Origin: Monarcha castaneiventris obscurior
Lineage: Eukaryota; Chordata; Aves; Passeriformes; Monarchidae
Reading direction: 5' to 3'
NCBI GenBank assembly: GCA_026261815.1
Contig: JAMPIT010000510.1
Location: forward strand, 15,906,001-15,970,000
Length of the DNA: 64,000 nucleotides
The notes under the pieces are model-generated. The model was not told where the DNA came from and ran no database searches. It saw only the letters and a program-made list of their open reading frames with translations. Shown here one piece after another: positions 51,601 to 64,000 of this stretch (positions within the stretch are counted from its first letter, which is position 1; each line of letters begins with the position of its first letter). The position numbers were made by a program, and so were the translations under genes.

Positions 51601-52694
51601 CATCTGATGTTTGTGATGCATAGTTATATCTATATCCGTATTCTAAACAGGATGGAGAACTCTTCTAGGAGATATGTCATGAAATGCCATAGCATAAGTG
51701 CAGGATGCACACGTTTAGATCAGTCATCCTTGCATTTGTTTTGCTTAATGCCTAGTGAGGGATGCTGACAGAAACAAAAATTATTGCCCCCAAAGAACCA
51801 TTGGGGTCAAATAACAGACAGCCCTATCTTACAGAGCACTAAGGGATAACATTTCATAGAAAGAAAGCAAAGTGAGATGGAAGAGAATCATATTGCACGT
51901 ATGTTCCCAAAAAGGTGGTTTTCTATGCGTCTCCTGTCATGTCCTGTCTGGATTTTAGCTTCACTGATTGCTTTGAGATATGCAGTTTGAAGGGAAAATC
52001 TTACTAGAAATGCATGGTGATGCCAGAGGAGAAGATTTCTCAGACACCTCTCTTGCCTTCCGAGATGCTCAACTGGCAGCAGCTCGGCTCGTCAGAGTGG
52101 GAAAAGCTTGATGTGACTGCCTGCTGGCTGCCAGAGGAGGCTCTTCCCTTGCAGGAGAACAGGAGTGGCTGTGAAATGCTTAACTGAGCATCAGTCACTC
52201 TGGGAAGGAATCTATACGGCTGCACTGAGCAGGGCAGGAATCTTCAAAACCACGCTTCCACAAAGAAAAATGGGCAGCAGAAGGGCTGTCTCCAGTGCAT
52301 AGCATTTTTTCCCAAATCAATCCTTTCTAAGGATAATGATGTTTATTTGTGAAGATCTCTCTACTATTGCCCAGAAATAGCCCACATATGTGGAACGCCA
52401 GGACTTGCTATGAGAAAACAACCCACTTTTGGTAAGGCTTACAAAGAAAATTGTGGGCATGTGTTTTTCCTCAGTCGAAAAGTCATTGCTGTACATTCCT
52501 CCTTCTGCAGATATTAGTTGAACTAAGTTATGCATTTTGTGTAATGCTCTGGGATTATGAAGTTATTAGTCTGTTTGCTGGCAGAATTCTCAAGGTCTGG
52601 TGTATACATTTTAACACATAAAATCCAACTAAATGACAAGTGATTGCTGGAGTCACTTTTTCATAACTGCAGTTACAATGCACATTATGAATCA
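48606..52694. other. Non-coding, nothing firmly recognised
   Basis: No supported gene. The minus frame 49123-49410 has a reasonable acceptor ('tttctcacaacatttccag') before LSSPQEKQLFYFSIATAAND, but no strong donor. Otherwise AT-rich sequence without recognised repeats. Confidence 0.4.
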
Positions 52695-52775
52695 CAGAGT
52701 GCTGAGTGAATAGTGAGAGGATAAGTAACTTGATCAAAGTCACACAAGATGAAAAGAAGTCAGGCAACCCGGTCA
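52695..52775 (-). mobile_element. Possible MIR-type SINE core relic
   Basis: On the minus strand the words 'cttgtgtgactttgatcaag' and 'ttacttatcctctcac' follow the MIR pattern (gtgtgaccttgg-caagt-acttaacctctct). MIR-like elements are known as old relics across amniotes, including birds. Only about 40 bp of core is convincing; flanks are eroded. Confidence 0.4.
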
Positions 52776-52943
52776 CTGTGACCTATCCTAATTCAGTCTC
52801 ATTTTTATTTCTATTAAGAAGATCTGATTGCAAATTAAAGCTTTGATTGCTGTAGGAAATAAACTGCCTTTTCCCTCAACACCGTGATGACTTTGATAGT
52901 GTTAATGTTAAAAAGAAGCAACCTGTGCAGCCTCTAAGAGTGA

Positions 52944-52977
52944 CAGCTTTATAGAGAATCTATTCTCTATAAAGCTG
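52944..52977. repeat. Perfect palindrome, 16-bp arms, 2-bp loop
   Basis: The arm cagctttatagagaat at 52944-52959 is followed by CT and then its exact reverse complement at 52962-52977. Such a tight perfect inverted repeat can form a cruciform or an RNA hairpin. Its flanks show no transposon ends or target duplication. Confidence 0.92.
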
Positions 52978-53773
52978 CATTCCTTTCTTCTCATTCTGTG
53001 TATTCTCCAATGAGAAAGGAGGACAATTTCGAGATGGCTGTACTCCTACCCGATTTTTCACAAAGGAGGAAAATGTGAAACCAAAACTTCCACGTAATGA
53101 AAATTCAACTGTTTCCCCAGCCTAGTAGAGAAGGAATATGCTCAGTCTTTTGGATTGTGCAATGATTCTGAGACCAGGGGTTCTTCTCAGGCTTTAGTCT
53201 GGAGATAACAAGTCCTATCTTGAGTGCTGTCTCTCACTGAGGTAATGATGCCTTCTGTTCAAACGTATTTCAGGACACAGAAGCAAAGTATAGCAGGCCT
53301 GTATATTCAGAGTTTTTTGCCACCATATTTTAACATGTATAAGTGCTGTAAGCCAACCTTTAACACTAAGGAGTACACTTAAGTAAGTAAAATTATTTGG
53401 GGGGGAGCATTGTCTTCCATTAGTGTTCCAGATCATTCTTCCTATACAGGGCACTGCTGAGATTTGAAATTAAATGTTAAAGCAAAGCTGGTCATTAGGA
53501 GAACACAGAAAGGCAGATGAATGTTTTATCCATGAAGCCTAAGGATAAAATAAAGACAGTTGACTCAGTTCTTTGCCCTATATAAAGCAAGAAAGGATTT
53601 GAGGAAACATAGTCTTAATGGTGATATTTCCGTGTTTAAATATTAAATTGTATTCAGTTTCAATTTTTTATTAATCATGAATGATGTTGATGTCCACATT
53701 GCTTTGTCTCACCAGAAGCAAAAAAGGGAAAATAAGAGTGCCAGAGTAATTTCTACATTTCTTTTCCTTCCTT

Positions 53774-53883
<110 letters not shown>

Positions 53884-54079
53884 GTCAGGGGAGGAATTGT
53901 TTTCAGTCTAGGATGAATTTAAATAGAAACCATTTTCTTCTTCTCATTGTTTTTTAGGATTACAGTCATCAATAACACTGGGATTTTGCATGTAAATTTT
54001 CCTAAATCCTCCATCCAATAGAACTTATAAAGAGATCTTGTCTGTTTCAGACAAGGAAAGGGTAAAGTGTGATCAGGCT

Positions 54080-54258
54080 TTGGAACAAGCTCCCCAAGGA
54101 AGTAGTGGAATCACTTGAACATGTTCAAAAAATGTGTAGATGTGGCAACTGGGGACATGGTTTAGTGATGAACATGGCAGTGTTTCATTAACAAGTTGAT
54201 TCAATGATTTTTGAGGTCTTTTCTAACCTATACAATTCTATGATTCTATGATTTTTTT
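54080..54258 (+). mobile_element. CR1 LINE 3' end fragment (sense on + strand)
   Basis: Short 3' end: 'aggctttggaacaagctccc', 'aaggaagtagtggaatcact', 'gtgtagatgtggcaactggg', 'gacatggtttagtgatgaac', and the terminal octamers 'caattctatgattctatgat' followed by a T run. Same type as the copies at 60.1 and 61.1 kb. Confidence 0.9.
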
Positions 54259-57200
54259 TTACTGCAGGGAAGGTAAGACAAAGTTGATTTTCCCCTTTAA
54301 TCTCTATTAAATGATTTCTTACACACCGGGTGTAGCCAGAAGGAAAATTATATTGCACATGGTGAAATTCCAGTCATAGGGTGTCAATGGCAGGAGTTCT
54401 GTTTATTTTAACTGACAATTTTAAACACTGCCAAGATTTTAATCAATTTCTTTTTAATTTAAAAAATCATCCCAATCCCTTCTCAGCAGAAGGATATGTA
54501 GCTGAGGGTGTCCTGCAATACCTGTTATATTTCCTCCTACCAAGAGTGAAAGCAGATGTTATGATTTTTATGCAAATTCTCATACATATTTCCTCTCAGA
54601 ATATGGAAGAGCTAAGGACAAGTGCAGAAGAAAAAAAGCTGCATTTTTTTATAATGTTGTGATGATCTTTTTCTCTACCTCCCACCATCTCTCCCCAGTT
54701 AGAGCAGCAAGAACATATATTGCTGTTACAGACAGATGTTTGCCCTGTTAGCCAGCCAAAAAGAAAGTGGATTTATTTCCTCAGGCAGTCATTGTCAGGA
54801 CAGAGAGTGCATCCTTCTCCTGGGAGTATCTCTGGCAGCATTAAGGAGTTGAGCACAGGATCAGCTCCTCCCAGAAGTGAACGATTTTGGGGAAAGTGTG
54901 GTGCTCCTCTCGCTGGGGAACTGCTTTTAAGTTGAAGGGATGCAGCATGAGCAGGGACCAGCTGTACAGCAGCTGTGCCTGCACCCAGCCTCCTGCACCC
55001 TTGATGCTGACCCTGACCCTCTGGCTTGGCTCCCCAAGGTCTCCCTCAACACTGCAGGCTCCATGGGACAGCACTGGTCAGCACGTAACCTCAGCTGCTG
55101 TCTCTTGACCCAGACTGCCTCTTTCCCATCCAGTTTATTGTTTTTGACATTGCCTGAGTGCCAGCAAAACTGTCTCAGCTGTGCTATGTGGTTGCAGACC
55201 CTAAAAAAGCTTAAGAAAATAAGAACCAGGGTCCTAAGAGAGAATCACTGCAGTCTGTACAGGGAGGGATGCCATCAAGTACCAGCTCAAGAGCTGGAAT
55301 ATTGCTGCTGCTGCTGCTTGTCAGGAAGGCACCACCAGGGTGCTAAACAAACCCAAACCCGACCCTCCTGTCTTTCCTGCAGTGTCAGGGCGTGGCTGGG
55401 GGCACAGATTCCAATAAACAGCCAGCAATAATGCAGCATCTTCTTCAAGGTCCAGCAGCTTTGGATCTTCTCCAGGAGCATGCAGTGGCACTTGAAATGC
55501 TGCCATGCTGCAAGAAGTAGGAAAGCAACATCACAGTCCTTAGGAGAAAGGCTGTCAGGTATTACTGTAATGAAGCATCTCTCACGGGACTGTTTTCCTT
55601 CTGTCTTCCTGCTTCCTACCCATGTCCTCTCAGCATGTCTAACGTTTGCAAGTTTGAGCTGAGCTGCTGGCTAATGGCTAACAGAGCCTCCCTCACAAGT
55701 GGAACATAAAGGGATGGAGAAATGTGAACTGTGTAGGTGGCCATAGCAGGAGAATGCTACAGAGACACATACCAGGGGCAGAAATACCTCTGGGATTCAA
55801 TAAAACAAGAGTTTGACATTTAGTTTTTGGTTCTTGATTTTAAAAAATATTTTTTCTCTTAGTTCTAAACAAGTCTCTTCATCTGTTTATTTCTATTGTG
55901 AGGTAGGCCAGGATTTCTTCACAAAGGTTATGATTGTTGCTGAATGCAGGTGCTGCAAGGACATTATTCTTGCCAGTTGTATACAGACCCTAAGGGGTAC
56001 GAATTATTTCAATCTTCCACTTGGTGAGATCACAAGAGCTGCTGTTTCTGTGTTCACAGGTGAGGGTGACTGGCACAGCTTTGTGTTCAGCTATCTTACT
56101 GGTTTTCTTACAGAGCTGGATAAACCAGTTCTGAAGCAAGAGCTGATCTACCTAGTTTTCAGTGTGATGCATTAAATGGTCACCAATTGCAGGTTTCTTT
56201 GATAGTAATTCTGTAAATGAGCTGCTGATTAACTGAACATCAGCAGATGGCTCAGGGTACAATCCATTACAGCAGCTTGAAGACAAACTGTCAGTTCACG
56301 GCTTAGAAACTGGGGCTGGGGATCTGTCTTCAGAGGTCCATATATGGTCTCAAAATTGCTCATGTCAGAATTATTCCAGTTGGGGGGAAAGGCTAGAGGG
56401 GGGAGGAATTTTAGTGATGTACGATGTGGTAGCTGGATTTTTAGATTTTTTGGTATAATCTGTGCTATTTGCTTACATTCTAGAGTTACCCTGTTAAAAC
56501 AGGATCTTGCCATTTTTCTTTTCTGTTCACAGTTGGCAGCTATTGGATCAAATATGCTAAAGCTAGACAGTACTAGGCAGAATTATGGCTGGCTGTTGCC
56601 TCAGTCCACATGAAATAATCCTCTTCCTTTTATTTTGATTTCCTGGCATAATAAGACCTATTGTGTTAATTCTCATTCTGCTATCAAGTATTCAGTTGAA
56701 GAACTTACAGTTTTGAAAGAGTTAGGTCAGCTGTCCATTCTTCACAGCGAGTTGCCTCTCTTTATAAGCAAATATATTTTATTTTTTCCTTTCCAGTGAA
56801 TCATTATTTTCATTATTCCTGCTTTTTGCCTTTAAAATGCTCATTTTTATCCTGTTTCCAAACTTTTACACACAATTTAGAAAAACAACCTGACTGTTTA
56901 GACTGTAAAGTTTTCATGACTTATGTTCTAGCATCTGCTATGGGAAACAATGATCAAAATACTGCTATCAGAAAAGCTTAGGCCTGTTTAGTATTCAAAC
57001 AAGTTGGTGCTTTTTTGAATAGAAGTGCATGAGTTTTCATCTGACATTTGCTCAGAATTCAGATTGATCCACAAAAGAACAGGATATGCCTGAAAAACTT
57101 TGAAAATATTGTTTTGCCTTATTGAAATACCTTGGCAGCAAAGCTCATGGTAAATTAATAATCCTTGCGAAAAAGACCACACATACAATAACATGATTGA

Positions 57201-60111
57201 TGTAGTGGCAGTCAAGTTTACTCTTGAGTTATGAAGGATCTGTGCATTAGAAAAGGGTTTTATATAGCAAATAATATTTGGTGTATAGCAAAATTGTTAA
57301 AATTTGTTAAAATAGCTGCATTGTTGAAACCACACCCCAAAAGAACAGTCGAGTAAGACTACACTTAAGTCTTGTAGAACAACCTTTCAAGAATACAGTG
57401 TGAGATATAGGCCTTGTGATGGTGACATGGGCTCATTTTCTAACAATTTTCTTGCAGTTTAAAGCCAGCTTATGTTACATGGCACTAGAGATTTCAACAT
57501 CCTTGACCACTGGCTTATCACTTGTCAGGTAGGCAGATGTGGCTTTCATGGAAGAGCTTCTCATTAACATTCACTCACCTGTCCTTCTGCTCCAATTAGG
57601 AGGGAAGAAACCACATAATGCAATCCATATCCTGTCCTACCTAATATACATCCACTAACCAATAGACATATGAATTGATGAGCACTGTACTTGGTGTGCT
57701 GAACCCTGAACACTGAACCCTGTATCTCTGTTCCTTTTTCTGTCTATACTTAATTCCTTTCCTTAACAGAGAATTTACTGATATCACTTGTTTTATTGCC
57801 TGTACAGACAATCACAATAACCTAATCACATCACAGTTCTGACCTCCAAAACACCCTCATGTCTTTCACATATTCTTCCTTTAAACTCATTTCTTTCCAG
57901 ACTTAGCCTCAGCAATAGCTTATACACAGCATACCCTAGCTGGATGTTCCATTTTTTTTGCTAGTCTGTAAACATGCATCTATGATAGCTCATAGTACAT
58001 TGGGAAGGAGAGTGTGGTCTTGTAATACTGCATGAATGTTAGTGGTAACATGAAATCCCATCTTGCATATAAGAAGTACTGGCTGTGTGATTCATTTTTC
58101 CTCTTTCTCACACACGCTGCCTACAGCTTGACCCCCACCACAGGATTCTTAATTCTTCCAGTACCACATCCAGAAATGACAGACCAGAGGAAGATCCCTG
58201 GCAAAAACCGTTGTTACTTTAGCCTGTGCATAACTTAATTCTCTTTGTTCTGCCTTCATTCCTACTACATAAAACACATCCATTCTGTCTCTGACCTTGT
58301 GTCCTAATTAACTATTGCATGACAGTGTAAGCGCCTTCAGCCACTGCTGCCTGGACTTGTTCTGCTTCCCCATGGCAGAACTTCACTGATATTCTGTGAA
58401 ATGGAAGTTCTTGCTCATGTTCTGCACACACCTCCAACATTTCATATTTCCTCAAAGATTTTCAGAGGGCACCAGGGGAGTGTCTGTTGTTAACATTGTT
58501 CTGGCTGTTCTCTCATTGTCACCCTTGTCCTACCAAATATTTGAATCTTTTCTTGTGGTTCTCTACCCATACATGCCACAGAAACAATGAAAGTTTTATC
58601 ATTCCAAGGGAGCTCCTCAATTTTGTCAGCGCAGTGAGCACAGTTTTTGATGTGGTTTAAAGGGAATAATTCAGATTCAGGCACTTATGTGTAAGTGTCT
58701 GTAGTGGATATGACCACATGTGATGGAAGTTTTTCAGGTGCTGTAGTAGATGGTGGACATTGGGTAACTGGTCCACAGAGCTGAGAAGATTTTTCATCTG
58801 GTCATGTATATGATTTTCTAGGCTTGGTTGACTTTATTGATGGAGCAGAAATAGGAATGAAGAGTCTTGCAATCTCAATAGGCAACTAAATGGGTTTCAA
58901 AAGGAGTGCAAAAAAATAATTTACTGTGTGCAGATTTGACTAGTCCACTGGCAAGATGGATGCTTGTTTTATTTCACCTACTGATGTTCTAGGTTAATTG
59001 TGGACGGGCTGACAGCGTTGCAGCTGCTGTTGTGAAATCCTGAACTAGACCAACTGCTCTGAGCTCCAGCATTTTATGTGTCAACACTGATTTGATTTGC
59101 AGGGCCTTAAGCTCTGGAACACGCAGTAAAGGGGGTGATTCGGGCTTTGCTAAGCAGCTCAACTACAACTTGAATTGTTTATAGTTTTCTGACAGCTTGG
59201 GGGACTCTGATGATTTTTGCCATCTGAGAAACTTGCATTACACTCCTCCAAAAGACTGTCTTTCCAAACAGACAGCCCTGACAGACATTGTTGATGTAGG
59301 GTTGCAATTGTCTGTCTGACTCATAGTTAAAAGATCTGCCAGACAGCATATTTTTGGTGCAAAATACTTATATCTGCTAATGTAGAAATAGATCGTATTG
59401 TCATCCAAGTTATTAATATCTGCAAAGAAGCCCAAACATTGGAGAAATCTACCTCTCTATACTACTTGCTTTAGTTTGCCTGAAAATGACGAATTTTAGA
59501 ACTGTTATAAAACTGAAGGCTTTGTACTGGACCCTGTATAGGATAGAATAGAATACACTTAAGGGTTTTCTGTACTAGGAAAATAACATATACTTCAAAA
59601 GTATTAGCTAATGTTTGTTAATGCTCTTCTGTCCTTAAATATTGACAGACACAATGTTAGCCAAGGACTACGTTAATAATATTTAAGTAGTATTCAATTT
59701 CCTCAGTTTGAACAGGGTTTTAGAAAAACAAGAATATTAACAAGCCTTTACATGAGTGGTAGAATATCTGCAGTTTGTTTGTTACGTATTTGTGTGCAGC
59801 AGTTGGCTTTGTGGCTGTCGCATGCTATCACCACTCAAAAATGACCTGTTTGGAGGGCTTGGGATCCTTGTGAGCAGTGTAAGAGGAGAGACCTCCTACA
59901 GCTGGACCTTTCCCTCTGCCAAGACACACATAGTACTTTTCTGTGCAGTTGTCTGTACTCATGAAACTTGCAGGAACTGGGAGATCTTTCCCACAATGTC
60001 AGAACTGGCTGAAGGTGGCAGAATAGACAGTATAGGCACACATGCACACACACATATCAAAGAAAGGATGATGGCTAAACCTTGTTTCTTCTGTAAAGCA
60101 GTCTAAAATGA
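54259..60111. other. Non-coding, with a GC-richer patch at 54.8-55.5 kb
   Basis: No supported gene. The 54.8-55.5-kb patch is GC-richer with (CTG)5 near 55.3 kb and an 'aataaacagcc' word; long frames there (for example + 54940-55431, 163 codons) look compositional. At 56229-56410 the minus strand has a very pyrimidine-rich acceptor region before an open segment reading NFETIYGPLKTDPQPQFLSR, then ELTVCLQAAVMDCTLSHLL, with only weak donors. It is a possible further exon but not in demonstrable phase with the chain. Confidence 0.4.
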
Positions 60112-60235
60112 ATAGTAGAATTGTTTAGGTTGGAAAAGACCTTTAAGATCATAGAGTCCAACTCTAAACCCAGCACTGCCATGTCCAATGCTAAACCATG
60201 TCCCTCAGTGCCATATATTATCTGGAAACAACCTC
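60112..60235 (-). mobile_element. CR1 LINE 3' end fragment (sense on - strand)
   Basis: Antisense CR1 end: 'ttgtttaggttggaaaagac', 'ctttaagatcatagagtcca', 'cccagcactgccatgtccaa' and 'aaaccatgtccctcagtgcc'. Same 3' type as 61.1 kb but opposite orientation, about 0.9 kb away. Confidence 0.9.
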
Positions 60236-61104
60236 TCCCATAAGCAGCAGGCACCCCAAACATTTCTTCTGTAATGAATGGTTCAACACACACACACAAA
60301 CTAGTGCTCAGAAGTGGCTGACAGGATCTGCTCCTTATCACTCAGTGTTTTATGTTCTTCAGTTGTGTATTGTTATAAGAGAGGAGGATGTAATGCACAG
60401 AACCATCCTCTGGTGACTTTCAGTCATACTTCAGCCCATGAATCAGGGGAGCATAAAGAAGAAAAATGAGCCCTTGCACGTGTCCAGAAGGATGGGCAAG
60501 TGAGCAGGCAGCATAAATTGTATGGTCCAAACATTTGCTGTATTTGTTGCAGATATGGATCTTCATGTCCCTTTTTGATGAGGTGTTACAGTCTTTGTAC
60601 AGATTTCCATCTGCTTTACCCCCAAGGGACAAAAAGAGCTCTCAAGTTAAACAAAGTAACAAGTGGTTGGCACACCTGTTCTTTTTCAAAATGAGCACAA
60701 ATGTCTCTCAAGAAATAACTCTGCTCTGCTTCTATACAGAATGAGTGGAACTGCAGGATATGAAAGGCTTTGACTCTCATGAGAAGAAATGCTATTCATT
60801 TTACAATTGCATGAAAGCAGTAGTCTCTCTTGTCACTAGGAAAAGATCTATGAATCTTATCCTGGTTTAATAAATAAGAAGCACACAAAAATAATCAATG
60901 AGGGGATGACAGGGATGACACTAATATTGCCCCTCTCTGGTACAATAGTGTCCTGCTCACCTTGCTAGAAAGCCAAAGTCCCTCACTCAAAAAATCTTTA
61001 CTTCTGCTACTCACAGGGTAGGATGTTCAGTAGTAAAGGGAAAGAAGCCTCCACATTAGAACACAGCCACCTCTCTGGTACTTTCAATTTCCAGGAAGTG
61101 GGAA
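60236..61104. other. Spacer between two inverted CR1 copies
   Basis: No gene or recognised repeat apart from a short (CA)n at about 60288-60298. Plus and minus frames here lack splice context. Confidence 0.4.
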
Positions 61105-61569
61105 AGCTCAGCAATGAAGTCCAAAGAAGAACAATGAAGCTGGTGAAAGGTCTGGAACACAAGTCCAGTGAGGAATGGCTGAGGGAGATGGCATTGTTAA
61201 GCCTGGAGAGGAAGAGACTCAGGGGGAGAGAGACCTTATCGCTCTCTACAACTGCCTGAAAGGAGAGTGTAGCGAGAGGGTTCAGTCTCTTTTCCCAAGT
61301 CAGAAGCAATGGAACAAGAGGAAATGTCCTCAAGTTGTTCCAGGGGAGGTTTAAATTGGATATTAGGAGCAATTGCTTCACAAAAAGGGTGGTTAGGCAG
61401 TGGAATTAGCTGCCCAGGGAAGTGGTAGGGTCCCTGGAGGTATTTAAAGGGTGTGTAGAAGCAGCACTGAGGGACATGGTTTAGTGGTGGACTGGGTAGT
61501 GTTGGGTTCATGGCTGGACTTGATGAACTAAATGTTTTTTCCCAATCTAAATAATTCTATGATTATATG
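61105..61569 (+). mobile_element. CR1 LINE fragment (sense on + strand)
   Basis: About 465 bp of CR1 3' region: 'caaagaagaacaatgaagct', 'ggtgaaaggtctggaacaca', 'ctggagaggaagagactcag', 'caagaggaaatgtcctcaag', 'aaattggatattaggagcaa', 'gacatggtttagtggtggac' and a terminal 'aattctatgattatatga'. Frames on both strands (61007-61381, 61236-61511, 61023-61259) are repeat-derived. Confidence 0.94.
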
Positions 61570-64000
61570 AACTGTAACTAATGCTCCCACAAGCAGAGAA
61601 GGTTATTAAATCTGAACCTTCTCTGTCTGGAAAGAGTTACTCTAATGACTGGGAAATTGTACAGGAGCAGCCCAAGACTGTTGCTATACTTAAACGATGT
61701 GGTTTTGCAGATAAGGTGTTTGCAATAAGGTGGGGGGAAATTCTATTTTTGCTTAATTGTTTAACCTTTCAGAGGTCATAAATTAAAGAGGTCCTAAGTA
61801 GTACATCCAGGGAGGGCTTGAGCATGAGCAGCTGCTGAACTGCCTGGGAGAGGTTTTAGGGAGGAACTTTAGTGAATTTTACTGGGTTAAAAATAGCATC
61901 TGTGGTGTTAGAGAGCACTTATTAATTTCAGTTCAGCCTCAGTTGAGGCAGCATTGTGAGTCAAAAAACTTACTTTTTTTTTCTTTTTTTAAAATCCAAA
62001 ATAGTCCTATATGCAGCTACCTCAGAAATGTCTCCTAAACTTGGGAATTCAAACCATGTTGCTAACAAGGAGAAAATGTGATTTGTAGTAACTTGTATAT
62101 TGTGTCATCAGCACAGTGACACTCTAAAGAGATAACAGAAATCAGTTATTTTATGAAGACAACACTTTGCTTTGCAGAATCCACACCTTCTTGTAGCCAA
62201 CTAAAGTCCTGCAAAAATAATAAAATAATAAATGTTGCTCCTTACCTTCAGTTCTGGCTGAATGCTTTAGGTTGGAGTTCAAACCAGCCACTGTACAGTT
62301 TTCCAAAAGTTGCTTTATAGACTTGTTAATTCTTAACTCTGTACCCATAATATTCTATAGTGAGTATATATTTCATTTGAGATCAGAAGCACCATTTCAC
62401 ATTGATGCTTCATGACGCTGTTTCCAGAAACAAAGGAGTTGCTTAAGTTTATCAAATTCAGTTAAGTTCATAACCCAGACAGAACCAGCTCTGGCAAAAC
62501 TTCCTCTGCTTTATGGTCCTTATTTAGTAAATAGAACCTGCAGAGCGCACTGTCATCTTCTCTGAAATCTTTGGCTTCAGACTTTCCAGCTTCAGACTAA
62601 GCTGGAAATGAGATCTGTAGATCAGATGAACTCAGAAAAAAATGAAAAAGGGCAAGACAGTTGCTGCTTTTGGAAAACAGCAAAAGGTATTTTTCAAGCC
62701 AAAAAATGCTGCCTGTTAATAGCAGCATTAAATTTCTGTTGCAGCTTTGTGGAAAGCTCTGCAAGCTACTTTTTTGTCATTTTTGGTTTGTTTGTTTTTT
62801 TTTTTAATCCTAAGCTTACATTATTTGTCTCCCTAGAAAAAAACAAACACAAATACAATGCTGTATACATGTAGGAAATACTGCTGTTAACTGAGGTGTC
62901 TTTTACATCAGGCAGGTGGTACAAATTTAAGTTGTGTCTCTAGTGCATAACATGGTGCAACATGGCTCATGATGAGAACTCTTGCATCTGTAAAACTCTG
63001 CATAGGGTAAATTCCCTGCCAGATAAGTATTTCTTCCTGCTCAGAGGCACACGGCTTAGATACACAGTCCTTGCATCTGTCCTTTCCTACATCTAGCCAC
63101 TGGTGCTTGGTGGTGTCCTCAGCCACCACTCATTTACATACCATTAAAACTAGTAATATGTATCTCTGTGTATATTCACAGGTCGTGGATTTAGAAATTT
63201 TGATTGGGTTTTAGCTGCTTTAAATTTATAGAACCCACTTTCCTCCTCCATCCTGTTAAGGTAAATATATTGATGCGGAGCCTGCCTTTAAGTGACCTTT
63301 CAGAAATAGTCTGCAACATCCAGGGATCCCTGAATGCTGCTTGACAGTGTAAAGTATAGAGAAAATAAGCCCTATTTCCAGACTAATAACCCTGGGAATA
63401 AAATACACCACAACAATGTCAAGTGTCCTGCTGTTTGATGTAACGTCAGAAATACTTTTTCTGAATTCAAAAGGACAAAAAAAGCAGTGGTAGGAGAAGC
63501 CATAAGAGTAGGATGTCTTTCAAATCACACATCTGCATATCCAATCCACAGAACATCTGCAAGTGCCCAGTACAAACTTAGAAGGAATATTTCATTTAAC
63601 TGAGGCTTGTGTATTAGTGTGCATAGCTATTCTAAAAATACATGTCTGCAGGCAGTTCCACCCTGCATGGGAATTTTTTCCTGAAAGTTGAAGAAAAATG
63701 GATTTGAGAAGATCATGTAACTTTATACATACTCATAGTGAGAGCAAGCACATGCTAAAAGAATAGCTCGATGCTACAGGTTTCTGATGACAATAAATTC
63801 AGAAAAGTCCTGGAACATGAGGTACAGTATTAGTCCCTTAGTAATGTTCTATTTTTGTTTCTTAGCAGTTACGTATGTCTACGCCCATCTGCTCTTAAAA
63901 AGCAGTTTTAAAATCATACAAAACAGAACCAAGCAGGTGGTGATTCCAAGGTGTTTTCAGTAATTTATAGATTAGGTGTGTCAGCAGTTACAGCTGCTAG
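61570..64000. other. Non-coding, nothing recognised
   Basis: AT-rich unique-looking DNA to the end of the window. The plus frame 61581-61781 (MLPQAEKVIKSEPSLSGK at its start) lies directly after the CR1 tail and has no acceptor/donor support. A T-rich run occurs near 62.79-62.81 kb. I see no gene. Confidence 0.4.

Noticed and set aside
54940..55431. 163-codon plus frame
   Set aside because: It lies in a GC-richer patch where other frames on both strands are also open; no domain and no splice logic that I could support.
61007..61511. Frames of 124 and 91 codons on the minus strand
   Set aside because: Antisense translation of the CR1 copy at 61105-61569.

Overview
This window reads as vertebrate nuclear DNA from a bird, most likely a songbird (passerine). 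It is AT-rich with sparse CpG, has no compact bacterial-style genes, and is littered with 3'-truncated CR1 LINE copies. The strongest lineage clue is at about 27.5 kb: a SINE made of a tRNA-Ile(AAU)-like head fused to a CR1 3' tail, the structure known for TguSINE1-type elements of passerines. An LTR-like fragment, an ancient amniote-grade CR1 and a possible MIR-type SINE relic complete the repeat content.

Most open reading frames are chance or repeat-derived. On the minus strand, however, I find a chain of short open segments that look like exons of one gene with large introns: 37021-37103, 22802-22864, 21853-22045, (17369-17460 doubtful), 14929-14961 and a terminal coding exon at 9676-9954. 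Each junction carries an AG acceptor and a GT donor. The splice phases agree from end to end, and an AATAAA signal lies 275 bp past the stop. The product is a helical, hydrophobic-rich protein that I do not recognise with confidence. TMEM232 is one hypothesis to test, not a call. Upstream exons would lie at higher coordinates, possibly beyond the window.

Layout: 1-9.4 kb is the 3' flank of that gene, with two GC-richer patches (5.3-6.0 and 7.5-8.05 kb) and a CR1. From 9.4 to 37 kb are the 3' exons and introns, with a CR1, the SINE, the LTR-like piece and several small tandem repeats. From 37 to 64 kb is CR1-rich, probably intronic or upstream DNA, with a 110-bp TTTC microsatellite and a perfect 16-bp-arm palindrome. 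A 67-bp sequence occurs twice in inverted orientation 2.1 kb apart (8.9 and 11.1 kb) and matches none of the repeat families I recognise.

All exon and repeat names rest on reading by eye. No database or splice predictor was available.
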